This document shows positions 9,044 through 20,912 of a stretch of DNA of 64,000 nucleotides, piece by piece. A program made the position numbers and the translations under genes. Origin of the DNA: Ascidia mentula (lineage: Eukaryota; Chordata; Ascidiacea; Phlebobranchia; Ascidiidae). The notes below the pieces were generated by a model, which worked only from the letters and a program-made list of their open reading frames with translations, made no database searches and was not told where the DNA came from. The DNA lies in contig OX387203.1 of the NCBI GenBank assembly GCA_947561715.1, positions 11,470,001 to 11,534,000 on the forward strand, given 5' to 3'. Numbering within the stretch: the first letter of the stretch is position 1; every line of letters begins with the position of its first letter.

Positions 9044-9871
9044 AAAGCTTGTACTGCTAAAAAATATTTTTTATCGAAAAGTCATATACTGCAAAATGGA
9101 CAAGTGCTGAAATCTCATAGTTACATACGTTGTGCAACCGCAAAAGCAATACTGGAGTATCAGCGTTTTCCACTGTATAATAAAGCTTGTACCGCAAAAA
9201 AATATTTTTTATCGAAAAGTCATATACTGCAAAATGGACAAGTGCTGAAATCTCATAGTTACATACGTTGTGCAACCGCAAAAGCAATACTGGAGTATCA
9301 ACGTTTTCACTGTATAATAAAGCTTGTACTGCAAAAAAATTTTTTTTGCCGAAAAGTCATACACTGCAAAATGGACAAGTGCTGAAATCTCATAGTTACA
9401 TACGTTGTGCAACCGCAAAAGCAATACTGGAGTATCAGCGTTTTCCACTGTATAATAAAGCTTGTACTGCAAAAAAATATTTTTTATCGAAAGGTCATAT
9501 ACTGCAAAATGGACAAGTGCTGAAATCGCATAGTTACATACTTTGTGCAACCGCAAAAGCAATACTGGAGTATCAGCGTTTTCCACTGTATAATAAAGCT
9601 TGTACTGCAAAAAAATATTTTTCATCGAAAAGTCATATACTGCAAAATGGACAAGTGCTGAAATCGCATAGTTACATACGTTGTGCAACCGCAAAAGCAA
9701 TACTGGAGTATCAGCGTTTTCCACTGTATAATAAAGCTTGTACTGCAAAAAATTATTTTTCTTCGAAAAGTCATACACTGCAAAATGGACAAGTGCTGAA
9801 ATCTCATAGTTACATACGTTGTGAAGCTGAAAAACAATACTGGAGTATCAGCGTTTTCCACTGTATAATAA
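9044..9871. repeat. Satellite block S3: six monomers plus TSD
   Basis: Same marked hexamer as S1. It lacks the private G of S2, so S2's mutation arose after these units separated. Confidence 0.95.
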
Positions 9872-10548
9872 CCCAGTCAAAAAGTATCTACCCCTTTAGT
9901 ATGGGCCTAGCTTGGTTTAAGCTCTGTTTAGTGCGTTTAAGCTTGACACGGCCAATCAGCACTTATTCGGACGTCAGCCAAACTTATACGTTCGGTTTAC
10001 GAATGGTGCGCCGTGCTTAAGTTTGCATAATTTCCCCCTGCGCAAAATAATTTTGAAGTGTAATACGGTGCTTGAAGGTGAGTTTCGTCGGCGGGAGTTT
10101 TTCTGTGTATACCTGTGTCACACATATCATATTGTTTTGTCATAAGGTGGGCATAGAAGCATGAAGTTGATTTTATTTTATTTTGAGGTAGTTTGGTTGT
10201 ACCTCTCTTGGTGAGTTCTGCCGTGGGGTTGTGACACCTGCAGTTTTGGAGAGCAAATTATTGTCAGTGATTTTTACCATAATATTTGTTGATTTTGCGA
10301 GCTAACTAAAATGTTTGTTTTTTTAAATATTACAAAGCGAAGCTGATGCGTTGATTCGTCATGGTTGGATGAACAACAAGCAGGCAGGGCAGGCTAGGAG
10401 GCTTGGCTTTCTCCTAACCCTAACTGCGTAATGAGTTTGTTCTAATGACTTGACGGCGGGAAACCTTGTCTAAATTGACAGGTGGTTTACGACAGCAGTT
10501 GTTTTATGTCAGGTATTTCTGTTTAATATACTTGCGACTCAAATTTTG

Positions 10549-11611
10549 ATCAAGGGTGAATACTTTGCCAATCGGGTTTGCAAGTTGGGAATAAATGCTG
10601 CAAATCGAACAGATGCAGATTTTTTCCATCATGTTGATGGCAAACACCATGTTCGCACCTAAGTGCTTGCTGCTTTTAATGCGGAACTGTTAGGTGGATT
10701 TGTCCTGGATTAAACGCATCTTGCATGTTTGGGTGTAATGCGTCGATTGTTAATCTGGTGGAGGGGTAGACCACGCCAGTTGCAAGTTCAGCTTTCTTCA
10801 ACTGTTGTCATGTTAACGTCACCACAACCTTACAAAATATAAGGAAGTGGTGGTGCTGTTAAAAGATAAAAATTTGCTGTGCCATAAACGTATTGTCATT
10901 TTCTGCATTTTTCTTTAGCTATGAGAAGTTTGTTGTCGCCAAACATTAACACACATGAGTTTTCGTTATGTGTCCAAATGCTAAAAGACTTTGTTAGCAA
11001 ATCTTCACATATTTATGGTAAAGCATTTGTCAGTTACAATGTTCATTGTTTGATCCACTTGTGTAATGATTATGAAAAACATGGTTCATTGGAAAACATT
11101 GGCTGTTTTCAATTTGAAAATTACTTGGGTTGTTTGAAAAAAAGTTTGAAATCTGGCTACAAACCTATGCAACAAATTGCAAGATTTGCATTTTATGAAA
11201 ACCAAACTTCCCATTATATGTTTCCTATTTCCATATGATATCCCCTCGCAAAACTGTCAAAGCAATAGTGCAAATTAACCAAATAGTAAATTTCCCTCCA
11301 AGTGTTCCTTTCACACACAATAACAAGGTTTGTGGATTGGCCAATAGCAATTTTACAACAAAAATCAGCGACTCGACCATTTCACAAAGCAATGATATTT
11401 ATCGACTTTGTGACATTTACACTATTGATTCTTGGTTGCATATTGTCGTTCAAAAACAATTGTCGTCTTTTCAAAAAACCTTGTCAACTTAAAACATGTC
11501 GGAATTTACAAAGTGTGTGGTTTTTATGGGGATAATGATCAAATTAGAAGGTGCATTCTGTTGCCATATAAAGGACATTTTGTTGCCATTAATTTGCTTG
11601 ATGCCACATGA
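10549..11611 (+). pseudogene. Decayed transposase remnant (T copy d)
   Basis: Stops at 10660-10662 and 10711-10713; the largest open block is 10921-11238. No copy-specific change was noticed. Confidence 0.7.
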
Positions 11612-11877
11612 TATATCTGCATGTATGTTTGTTTCTTCCACAGTACATTAGAATGAAAAATTTTGTTTGTATAAAATCCCCAAAGGCTGGATGGTCGGCA
11701 CCAATGCATGTAAGTGGACACCCATCAATTTGGATGTATAAAGATTCTTGAAAAATGAAATTTCTGTGGATGCAGCTTGGCAGACGTGTCCTTCCACCAT
11801 TCTTTGTGAAGGGAGTAAGTTGTGTATTTGTGCCAAATAATTGTGCATTTTTGTTTCATGCACTTTGTTCTTTTCAG

Positions 11878-12846
11878 GCACAAATGCCCGTTGTTTGAAA
11901 AGAAAATGTAGATCTGCTGATCTGGAAAGGGACATTCTAATGAGCGAATCCACTGAAAGCAGTTCTTCTTCCACGATACCTCTCTTGCAAAAAAAGGTGT
12001 CCATAAACCTTGTGCTGATTTTTATGCATAAAACCGGCACATATTATTCATCTAGTTTTTTAATTGACTGGGGACCTTTGCTTGTGCATTTGCTTATTTT
12101 AGTTTACTTTCAACAGGTTCTTGCCACCCAAGCAGCAAAAACAATGTCACAATGACAGGAGCATGAACTGTCTGAAAACATTGGCATCCTTATCGACAAA
12201 ACAATAAAGGTGAAGGAAGAAATGCGGAGGATTGGTGACCGAATTCAGAGAATGGAAACTCTGACAGAAAAAAAACACATGTGTGGCAGAAAAGTTTTTG
12301 CCGCAATCAGCTGTCAACGAAGAACATCTGATGGCTCTACTTACTAAACCAAATGTGAGCTTTCTTTTTACCTAATGCACTGAGGCTTTTGTCTCCATGC
12401 TTTACACTGTAAATGACATCTGCTATACATTTCAATCATTTTGTATGTTGATACTTTTCAAAGGGACAAAGTAAAACTTGCCCAAGTGATGGACATGGAC
12501 CAACTTCGTGGCACCTTCCGGAATTCTGTAAAGCTGTTTATGACAAAACACCTGGCTCTTCAATTTTGTTTTGGCGCAGGAAAACAAAAATCCCATTCAA
12601 ATCACATCCTCTGTTGGCATTTATGTTGGGTGAGTCAAATTGCTTTGGAAATCTCACAAGACACGCCACACTGCGGGCCTCATTGTAAAGCCTTCCGATT
12701 GTGAAGTTGTCACAACTTTCACATATTTAATTCCCACATGTCAAATATTTAATTTCTGTGCACGATAGAATGTTACCAAAATTTTAACTAAATCATATGT
12801 TTTATGTTCTGCAGACGCATTGAAAGATGGAAGACGCAGGCAGTGA
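11878..12846 (+). pseudogene. Decayed DUF4806-like gene (T copy d)
   Basis: Exon blocks lie at 11878-11996, 12117-12354, 12464-12629 and 12815-12846. The internal TGA is at 12153-12155. Confidence 0.52.
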
Positions 12847-14145
12847 AATACCAAGAAATCGCCACGGCGGGGAAACGAGTTTTACCTGGAGTTGTTGCCG
12901 GAGTGACGAAAGAATATCAAGAAACGGCAATCAATCCTCAATAAAGCCCACCACGTCCCAGAGTACATAGTTTCCTCGAACAGTGCACTTCAAGTTACTC
13001 CGTACTTCCACTGCGCTTGCCACTGTATTTTTATTTGTGTGTTGTTATTTTCAATAAAATAGTATGTTAATTTAAGTCGTGTTACGTGCGAGACGGTGAA
13101 GTAGCGAGTTTGATGAGGTCATATTTTGAAAGCAGCCAGGCAATATCATTATGTTCGGTAAACGCACGCCGAAAGCTCGCTCGGCCAAGCTTGGATTTGT
13201 TCAATTGTAGAACATACGCCGAACATATATCCAACATTTAAGTACGGTGAACATGCGTCGCCCAAGCTTGATGCCAAACGTATCTTGACATAAAGTGACA
13301 AGGGCCGTGCCTAAATTTATGACTGGGAAAGCTTGTACTGCTAAAAAATATTTTTTATCGAAAAGTCATATACTGCAAAATGGACAAGTGCTGAAATCTC
13401 ATAGTTACATACGTTGTGCAACCGCAAAAGCAATACTGGAGTATCAGCGTTTTCCACTGTATAATAAAGCTTGTACCGCAAAAAAATATTTTTTATCGAA
13501 AAGTCATATACTGCAAAATGGACAAGTGCTGAAATCTCATAGTTACATACGTTGTGCAACCGCAAAAGCAATACTGGAGTATCAACGTTTTCACTGTATA
13601 ATAAAGCTTGTACTGCAAAAAAATTTTTTTTGCCGAAAAGTCATACACTGCAAAATGGACAAGTGCTGAAATCTCATAGTTACATACGTTGTGCAACCGC
13701 AAAAGCAATACTGGAGTATCAGCGTTTTCCACTGTATAATAAAGCTTGTACTGCAAAAAAATATTTTTTATCGAAAGGTCATATACTGCAAAATGGACAA
13801 GTGCTGAAATCGCATAGTTACATACTTTGTGCAACCGCAAAAGCAATACTGGAGTATCAGCGTTTTCCACTGTATAATAAAGCTTGTACTGCAAAAAAAT
13901 ATTTTTCATCGAAAAGTCATATACTGCAAAATGGACAAGTGCTGAAATCGCATAGTTACATACGTTGTGCAACCGCAAAAGCAATACTGGAGTATCAGCG
14001 TTTTCCACTGTATAATAAAGCTTGTACTGCAAAAAATTATTTTTCTTCGAAAAGTCATACACTGCAAAATGGACAAGTGCTGAAATCTCATAGTTACATA
14101 CGTTGTGAAGCTGAAAAACAATACTGGAGTATCAGCGTTTTCCAC

Positions 14146-14166
14146 TGTATAATAAAAGCTTGTACT
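14146..14166. other. Unoccupied T insertion site with 1-bp footprint
   Basis: The GAAGCTG monomer that always precedes T here runs straight into the TACTGCTAAAA monomer that always follows T. The junction has four A (14154-14157). Undisturbed monomer junctions have three, and a filled site minus T would have five. The extra A fits excision of T with partial loss of the duplicated AA. Confidence 0.7.
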
Positions 14167-17100
14167 GCTAAAAAATATTTTTTATCGAAAAGTCATATAC
14201 TGCAAAATGGACAAGTGCTGAAATCTCATAGTTACATACGTTGTGCAACCGCAAAAGCAATACTGGAGTATCAGCGTTTTCCACTGTATAATAAAGCTTG
14301 TACCGCAAAAAAATATTTTTTATCGAAAAGTCATATACTGCAAAATGGACAAGTGCTGAAATCTCATAGTTACATACGTTGTGCAACCGCAAAAGCAATA
14401 CTGGAGTATCAACGTTTTCACTGTATAATAAAGCTTGTACTGCAAAAAAATTTTTTTTGCCGAAAAGTCATACACTGCAAAATGGACAAGTGCTGAAATC
14501 TCATAGTTACATACGTTGTGCAACCGCAAAAGCAATACTGGAGTATCAGCGTTTTCCACTGTATAATAAAGCTTGTACTGCAAAAAAATATTTTTTATCG
14601 AAAGGTCATATACTGCAAAATGGACAAGTGCTGAAATCGCATAGTTACATACTTTGTGCAACCGCAAAAGCAATACTGGAGTATCAGCGTTTTCCACTGT
14701 ATAATAAAGCTTGTACTGCAAAAAAATATTTTTCATCGAAAAGTCATATACTGCAAAATGGACAAGTGCTGAAATCGCAAAGTTACATACGTTGTGCAAC
14801 CGCAAAAGCAATACTGGAGTATCAGCGTTTTCCACTGTATAATAAAAAGCTTGTACTGCAAAAAAATATTTTTTATCGAAAAGTCATATACTGCAAAATG
14901 GACAAGTGCTGAAATCGCATAGTTACATACGTTGTGCAACCGCAAAAGCAATACTGGAGTATCAGCGTTTTCCACTGTATAATAAAGCTTGTACTGCAAA
15001 AAAATTATTTTTCATCGAAAAGTCATACACTGCAAAATGGACAAGTGCTGAAATCTCATAGTTGCATACGTTGTGCAACCGCAAAAGCAATACTGGAGTA
15101 TCAGCGTTTTCCACTGTATAATAAAGCTTGTACTGCAAAAAATATTTTTCATCGAAAAATCATATACTGCAAAATGGACAAGTGCTGAAATCGCTCAGTT
15201 ACATACGTTGTGCAACCGCAAAAGCAATACTGGAGTATCAGCGTTTTCCACTGTATAATAAAGCTTGTACTGCAAAAAAATATTTTTTATCGAAAAGTCA
15301 TATACTGCAAAATGGACAAGTGCTGAAATCTCATAGTTACATACGTTGTGCAACCGCAAAAGCAATACTGGAGTATCAGCGTTTTCCACTATATAATAAA
15401 GCTTGTACTGCAAAAAAATATTTTTTATCGAAAAGTCATATACTGCAAAATGGACAAGTGCTGAAATCGCATAGTTACATACGTTGTGCAGCCGCAAAAG
15501 CAATACTGGAGTATCAGCGTTTTCCACTGTATAATAAAGCTTGTACTGAAAAAAATATTTTTCATCGAAAAGTCATATACTGCAAAATGGACAAGTGCTG
15601 AAATCGCATAGTTACATACGTTGTGCAACCGCAAAAGCAATACTGGAGTATCAGCGTTTTCCACAGTATAATAAAGCTTGTACTGCAAAAAAATATTTTT
15701 TATCGAAAAGTCATATACTGCAAAATGGACAAGTGCTGAAATCTCACAGTTACATACGTTGTGCAACCGCAAAAGCAATACTGGAGTATCAGCGTTTTCC
15801 ACAGTATAATAAAGCTTGTACTGCAAAAAAATATTTTTTATCGAAAAGTCATATACTGCAAAATGGACAAGTGCTGAAATCGCATAGTTACATACGTTGT
15901 GCAACCGCAAAAGCAATACTGGAGTATCAGCGTTTTCCACTGTATAATAAAGCTTGTACTGCAAAAAAATATTTTTCATCGAAAAGTCATATACTGCAAA
16001 ATGGACAAGTGCTGAAATCGCATAGTTACATACGTTGTGCAACCGCAAAAGCAATACTGGAGTATCAGCGTTTTCCACTGTATAATAAAGCTTGTACTGC
16101 AAAAAATTATTTTTTGTCGAAAAATCATACACTGCAAAATGGACAAGTGCTGAAATCTCATAGTTACATACGTTGTGCAACCGAAAAAGCAATACTGGAG
16201 TATCAGCGTTTTCCACAGTATAATAAAGCTTATACTGCAAAAAAATATTTTTTATCGAAAAGTCATATACTGCAAAATGGACAAGTGCTGAAATCTCATA
16301 GTTACATACGTTGTGCAACCGCAAAAGCAATACTGGAGTATCAGCGTTTTCCACTGTATAATAAAGCTTGTACTGCAAAAAAATATTTTTTATCGAAAAG
16401 TCATACACTGCAAAATGGACAAGTGCTGAAATCTCATAGTTACATACGTTGTGCAACCGCAAAAGCAATACTGGAGTATCAGCGTTTTCCACTGTATAAT
16501 AAAAAGCTTGTACTGCAAAAAAATATTTTTTATCGAAAAGTCATATACTGCAAAATGGACAAGTGCTGAAATCGCATAGTTACATACGTTGTGCCACCGC
16601 AAAAGCAATACTGGAGCATCAGCGTTTTCCACTGTATGATAAAGCTTGTACTGAAAAAAATTATTTTTCATCGAAAAGTCATATACTGCAAAATGGACAA
16701 GTGCTGAAATTGCACAGTTACATACGTTGTGCAACCGCAAAAGCAATACTGGAGTATCAGCGTTTTCCACTGTATAATAAAGCTTGTACTGCAAAAATTA
16801 TTTTTCTTCGAAAAGTCATACACTGCAAAATGGACAAGTGCTGAAATCTCATAGTTACATACGTTGTGCAACCGCAAAAACAATACTGGAGTATCAGCGT
16901 TTTCCACTGTATAATAAAGCTTGTACTGCAAAAAAATATTTTTTATCGAAAAGTCATATACTGCAAAATGGACAAGTGCTGAAATCGCATAGTTACATAC
17001 GTTGTGCAACCGCAAAAGCAATACTGGAGTATCAGCGTTTTCCACTGTATAATAAAGCTTGTACTGCAAAAAATTATTTTTTGTCGAAAAGTCATACACT

Positions 17101-17880
17101 GCAAAATGGACAAGTGCTGAAATCTCATAGTTACATACGTTGTGCAACCGCAAAAGCAATACTGGAGTATCAGCGTTTTCCACTGTATAATAAAGCTTGT
17201 ACTGCAAAAAAATATTTTTTATCGAAAAGTCATATACTGCAAAATGGACAAGTGCTGAAATCGCATAGTTACATACGTTGTGCAACCGCAAAAGCAATAC
17301 TGGAGTATCAGCGTTTTCCACTGTATAATAAAGCTTGTACTGCAAAAAATTATTTTTTGTCGAAAAGTCATACACTGCAAAATGGACAAGTGCTGAAATC
17401 TCATAGTTACATACGTTGTGCAACCGCAAAAGCAATACTGGAGTATCAGCGTTTTCCACTGTATAATAAAGTTTGTACTGCAAAAAAATATTTTTTATCG
17501 AAAAGTCATATACTGCAAAATGGACAAGTGCTGAAATCGCATAGTTACATACGTTGTGCAACCGCAAAAGCAATACTGGAGTATCAGCGTTTTCCACTGT
17601 ATAATAAAGCTTGTACTGCAAAAAAATATTTTTTGTCGAAAAGTCATACACTGCAAAATGGACAAGTGCTGAAATCTCATAGTTACATACGTTGTGCAAC
17701 GGCAAAAGCAATACTGGAGTATCAGCGTTTTCCACTGTATAATAAAGCTTGTACTGCAAAAATTATTTTTCTTCGAAAAGTCATACACTGCAAAATGGAC
17801 AAGTGCTGAAATCTCATAGTTACATACGTTGTGCAACCGCAAAAACAATACTGGAGTATCAGCGTTTTCCACTGTATAAT

Positions 17881-19536
17881 AAAGCATGTACTGCAAAAAA
17901 ATATTTTTTATCGAAAAGTCATATACTGCAAAATGGACAAGTGCTGAAATCGCATAGTTACATACGTTGTGCAACCGCAAAAGCAATACTGGAGTATCAG
18001 CGTTTTCCACTGTATAATAAAGCTTGTACTGCAAAAAATTATTTTTTGTCGAAAAGTCATACACTGCAAAATGGACAAGTGCTGAAATCTCATAGTTACA
18101 TAGGTTGTGCAACCGCAAAAGCAATACTGGAGTATCAGCGTTTTCCACTGTATAATAAAGCTTGTACTGCAAAAAAATATTTTTTATCGAAAAGTCATAT
18201 ACTGCAAAATGGACAAGTGCTGAAATCGCATAGTTACATACGTTGTGCAACCGCAAAAGCAATACTGGAGTATCAGCGTTTTCCACTGTATAATAAAGCT
18301 TGTACTGCAAAAAATTATTTTTTGTCGAAAAGTCATACACTGCAAAATGGACAAGTGCTGAAATCTCATAGTTACATACGTTGTGCAACCGCAAAAGCAA
18401 TACTGGAGTATCAGCGTTTTCCACTGTATAATAAAGCTTGTACTGCAAAAAAATATTTTTTATCGAAAAGTCATATACTGCAAAATGGACAAGTGCTGAA
18501 ATCGCATAGTTACATACGTTGTGCAACCGCAAAAGCAATACTGGAGTATCAGCGTTTTCCACTGTATAATAAAGCTTGTACTGCAAAAAATTATTTTTTG
18601 TCGAAAAGTCATACACTGCAAAATGGACAAGTGCTGAAATCTCATAGTTACATACGTTGTGCACCCGCAAAAGCAATACTGGAGTATCAGCGTTTTCCAC
18701 TGTATAATAAAGCATGTACTGCAAAAAAATATTTTTTATCGAAAAGTCATATACTGCAAAATGGACAAGTGCTGAAATCGCATAGTTACATACGTTGTGC
18801 AACCGCAAAAGCAATACTGGAGTATCAGCGTTTTCCACTGTATAATAAAGCTTGTACTGCAAAAAATTATTTTTTGTCGAAAAGTCATACACTGCAAAAT
18901 GGACAAGTGCTGAAATCTCATAGTTACATAGGTTGTGCAACCGCAAAAGCAATACTGGAGTATCAGCGTTTTCCACTGTATAATAAAGCTTGTACTGCAA
19001 AAAAATATTTTTTATCGAAAAGTCATATACTGCAAAATGGACAAGTGCTGAAATCGCATAGTTACATACGTTGTGCAACCGCAAAAGCAATACTGGAGTA
19101 TCAGCGTTTTCCACTGTATAATAAAGCTTGTACTGCAAAAAATTATTTTTTGTCGAAAAGTCATACACTGCAAAATGGACAAGTGCTGAAATCTCATAGT
19201 TACATACGTTGTGCAACCGCAAAAGCAATACTGGAGTATCAGCGTTTTCCACTGTATAATAAAGCTTGTACTGCAAAAAAATATTTTTTATCGAAAAGTC
19301 ATATACTGCAAAATGGACAAGTGCTGAAATCGCATAGTTACATACGTTGTGCAACCGCAAAAGCAATACTGGAGTATCAGCGTTTTCCACTGTATAATAA
19401 AGCTTGTACTGCAAAAAATTATTTTTTGTCGAAAAGTCATACACTGCAAAATGGACAAGTGCTGAAATCTCATAGTTACATACGTTGTGCACCCGCAAAA
19501 GCAATACTGGAGTATCAGCGTTTTCCACTGTATAAT
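17881..19536. repeat. Two tandem 828-bp hexamer higher-order repeats (17881-18708, 18709-19536)
   Basis: Three marks recur at exactly 828 bp: AAAGCATGTA (17881, 18709), CATAGGTTGTGC (near 18100, 18928) and GTGCACCCGC (near 18658, 19486). Each hexamer is three A-B dimers of 276 bp. Confidence 0.85.
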
Positions 19537-20912
19537 AAAGCTTGTACTGCAAAAAAATATTTTTCATCGAAAAGTCATATACTGCAAAATGGACAAGTGC
19601 TGAAATCGCATAGTCACATACGTTGTGCAACCGCAAAAGCAATACTGGAGTATCAGCGTTTTCCACTGTATAATAAAGCTTGTACTGCAAAAAATATTTT
19701 TCATCGAAAAATCATATACTGCAAAATGGACAAGTGCTGAAATCTCATAGTTACATACGTTGTGCAACCGCAAAAGCAATACTGGAGTATCAGCGTTTTC
19801 CACTGTATAATAAAGCTTGTACTGCAAAAAATTATTTTTTGTCGAAAAGTCATACACTGCAAAATGGACAAGTGCTGAAATCTCATAGTTACATACGTTG
19901 TGCAACCGCAAAAGCAATACTGGAGTATCAGCGTTTTCCACTGTATAATAAAGCTTGTACTGCAAAAAATATTTTTCATCGAAAAATCATATACTGCAAA
20001 ATGGACAAGTGCTGAAATCGCTCAGTTACATACGTTGTGCAACCGCAAAAGCAATACTGGAGTATCAGCGTTTTCTCCTGTATAATAAAGCTTGTACTGC
20101 AAAAATTATTTTTCTTCGAAAAGTCATACACTGCAAAATGGACAAGTGCTGAAATCTCATAGTTACATACGTTGTGCAACCGCAAAAACAATACTGGAGT
20201 ATCAGCGTTTTCCACTGTATAATAAAGCTTGTACTGCAAAAAAATATTTTTTATCGAAAAGTCATATACTGCAAAATGGACAAGTGCTGAAATCGCATAG
20301 TTACATACGTTGTGCAACCGCAAAAGCAATACTGGAGTATCAGCGTTTTCCACTGTATAATAAAGCTTGTACTGCAAAAAATTATTTTTTGTCGAAAAGT
20401 CATACACTGCAAAATGGACAAGTGCTGAAATCTCATAGTTACATACGTTGAGCAACCGCAAAAGCAATACTGGAGTATCAGCGTTTTCCACTGTATAATA
20501 AAGCTTGTACTGCAAAAAAATATTTTTATCGAAAAGTCATATACTGCAAAATGGACAAGTGCTGAAATCTCATAGTTACATACGTTGTGCAACCGCAAAA
20601 GCAATACTGGAGTATCAACGTTTTTCACTGTATAATAAAGCTTGTACTGCAAAAAATTTTTTTTTGTCGAAAAGTCATACACTGCAAAATGGACAAGTGC
20701 TGAAATCTCATAGTTACATACGTTGTGCAACCGCAAAAGCAATACTGGAGTATCAGCGTTTACCACTGTATAATAAAGCTTGTACTGCAAAAAAATATTT
20801 TTTATCGAAAGGTCATATACTGCAAAATGGACAAGTGCTGAAATCGCATAGTTACATACGTTGTGCAACCGCAAAAGCAATACTGGAGTATCAGCGTTTT
20901 CCACTGTATAAT
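17881..20912. repeat. 3032-bp tandem segmental duplication, first copy
   Basis: This 22-monomer segment (3036 bp minus net 4 bp of indels) recurs directly next to itself at 20913-23944. Shared rare marks at a constant 3032-bp spacing include AAAGCATGTA, AAAGTCACATA-type changes, the TTTCTCCTGTATAA monomer, the TTGAGCAACC stop-creating change (near 20449 and 23481) and the GTTTACCACTG monomer. Confidence 0.88.

Larger units (their letters stand above)
9872..13327 (+). mobile_element. T copy d: complete 3456-bp transposon
   Basis: Termini and left AA TSD intact. It shares the diagnostic G (9884) with copy c. It is the last T before the large satellite expansion. Confidence 0.9.

Noticed and set aside
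17495..19740. Long reading frames on both strands (for example minus 17495-19690 and plus 17749-19740) as repeat-protein genes
   Set aside because: Open only because the monomer is a multiple of three. Both strands are open at once, and there is no promoter, unique start or unique C-terminus.
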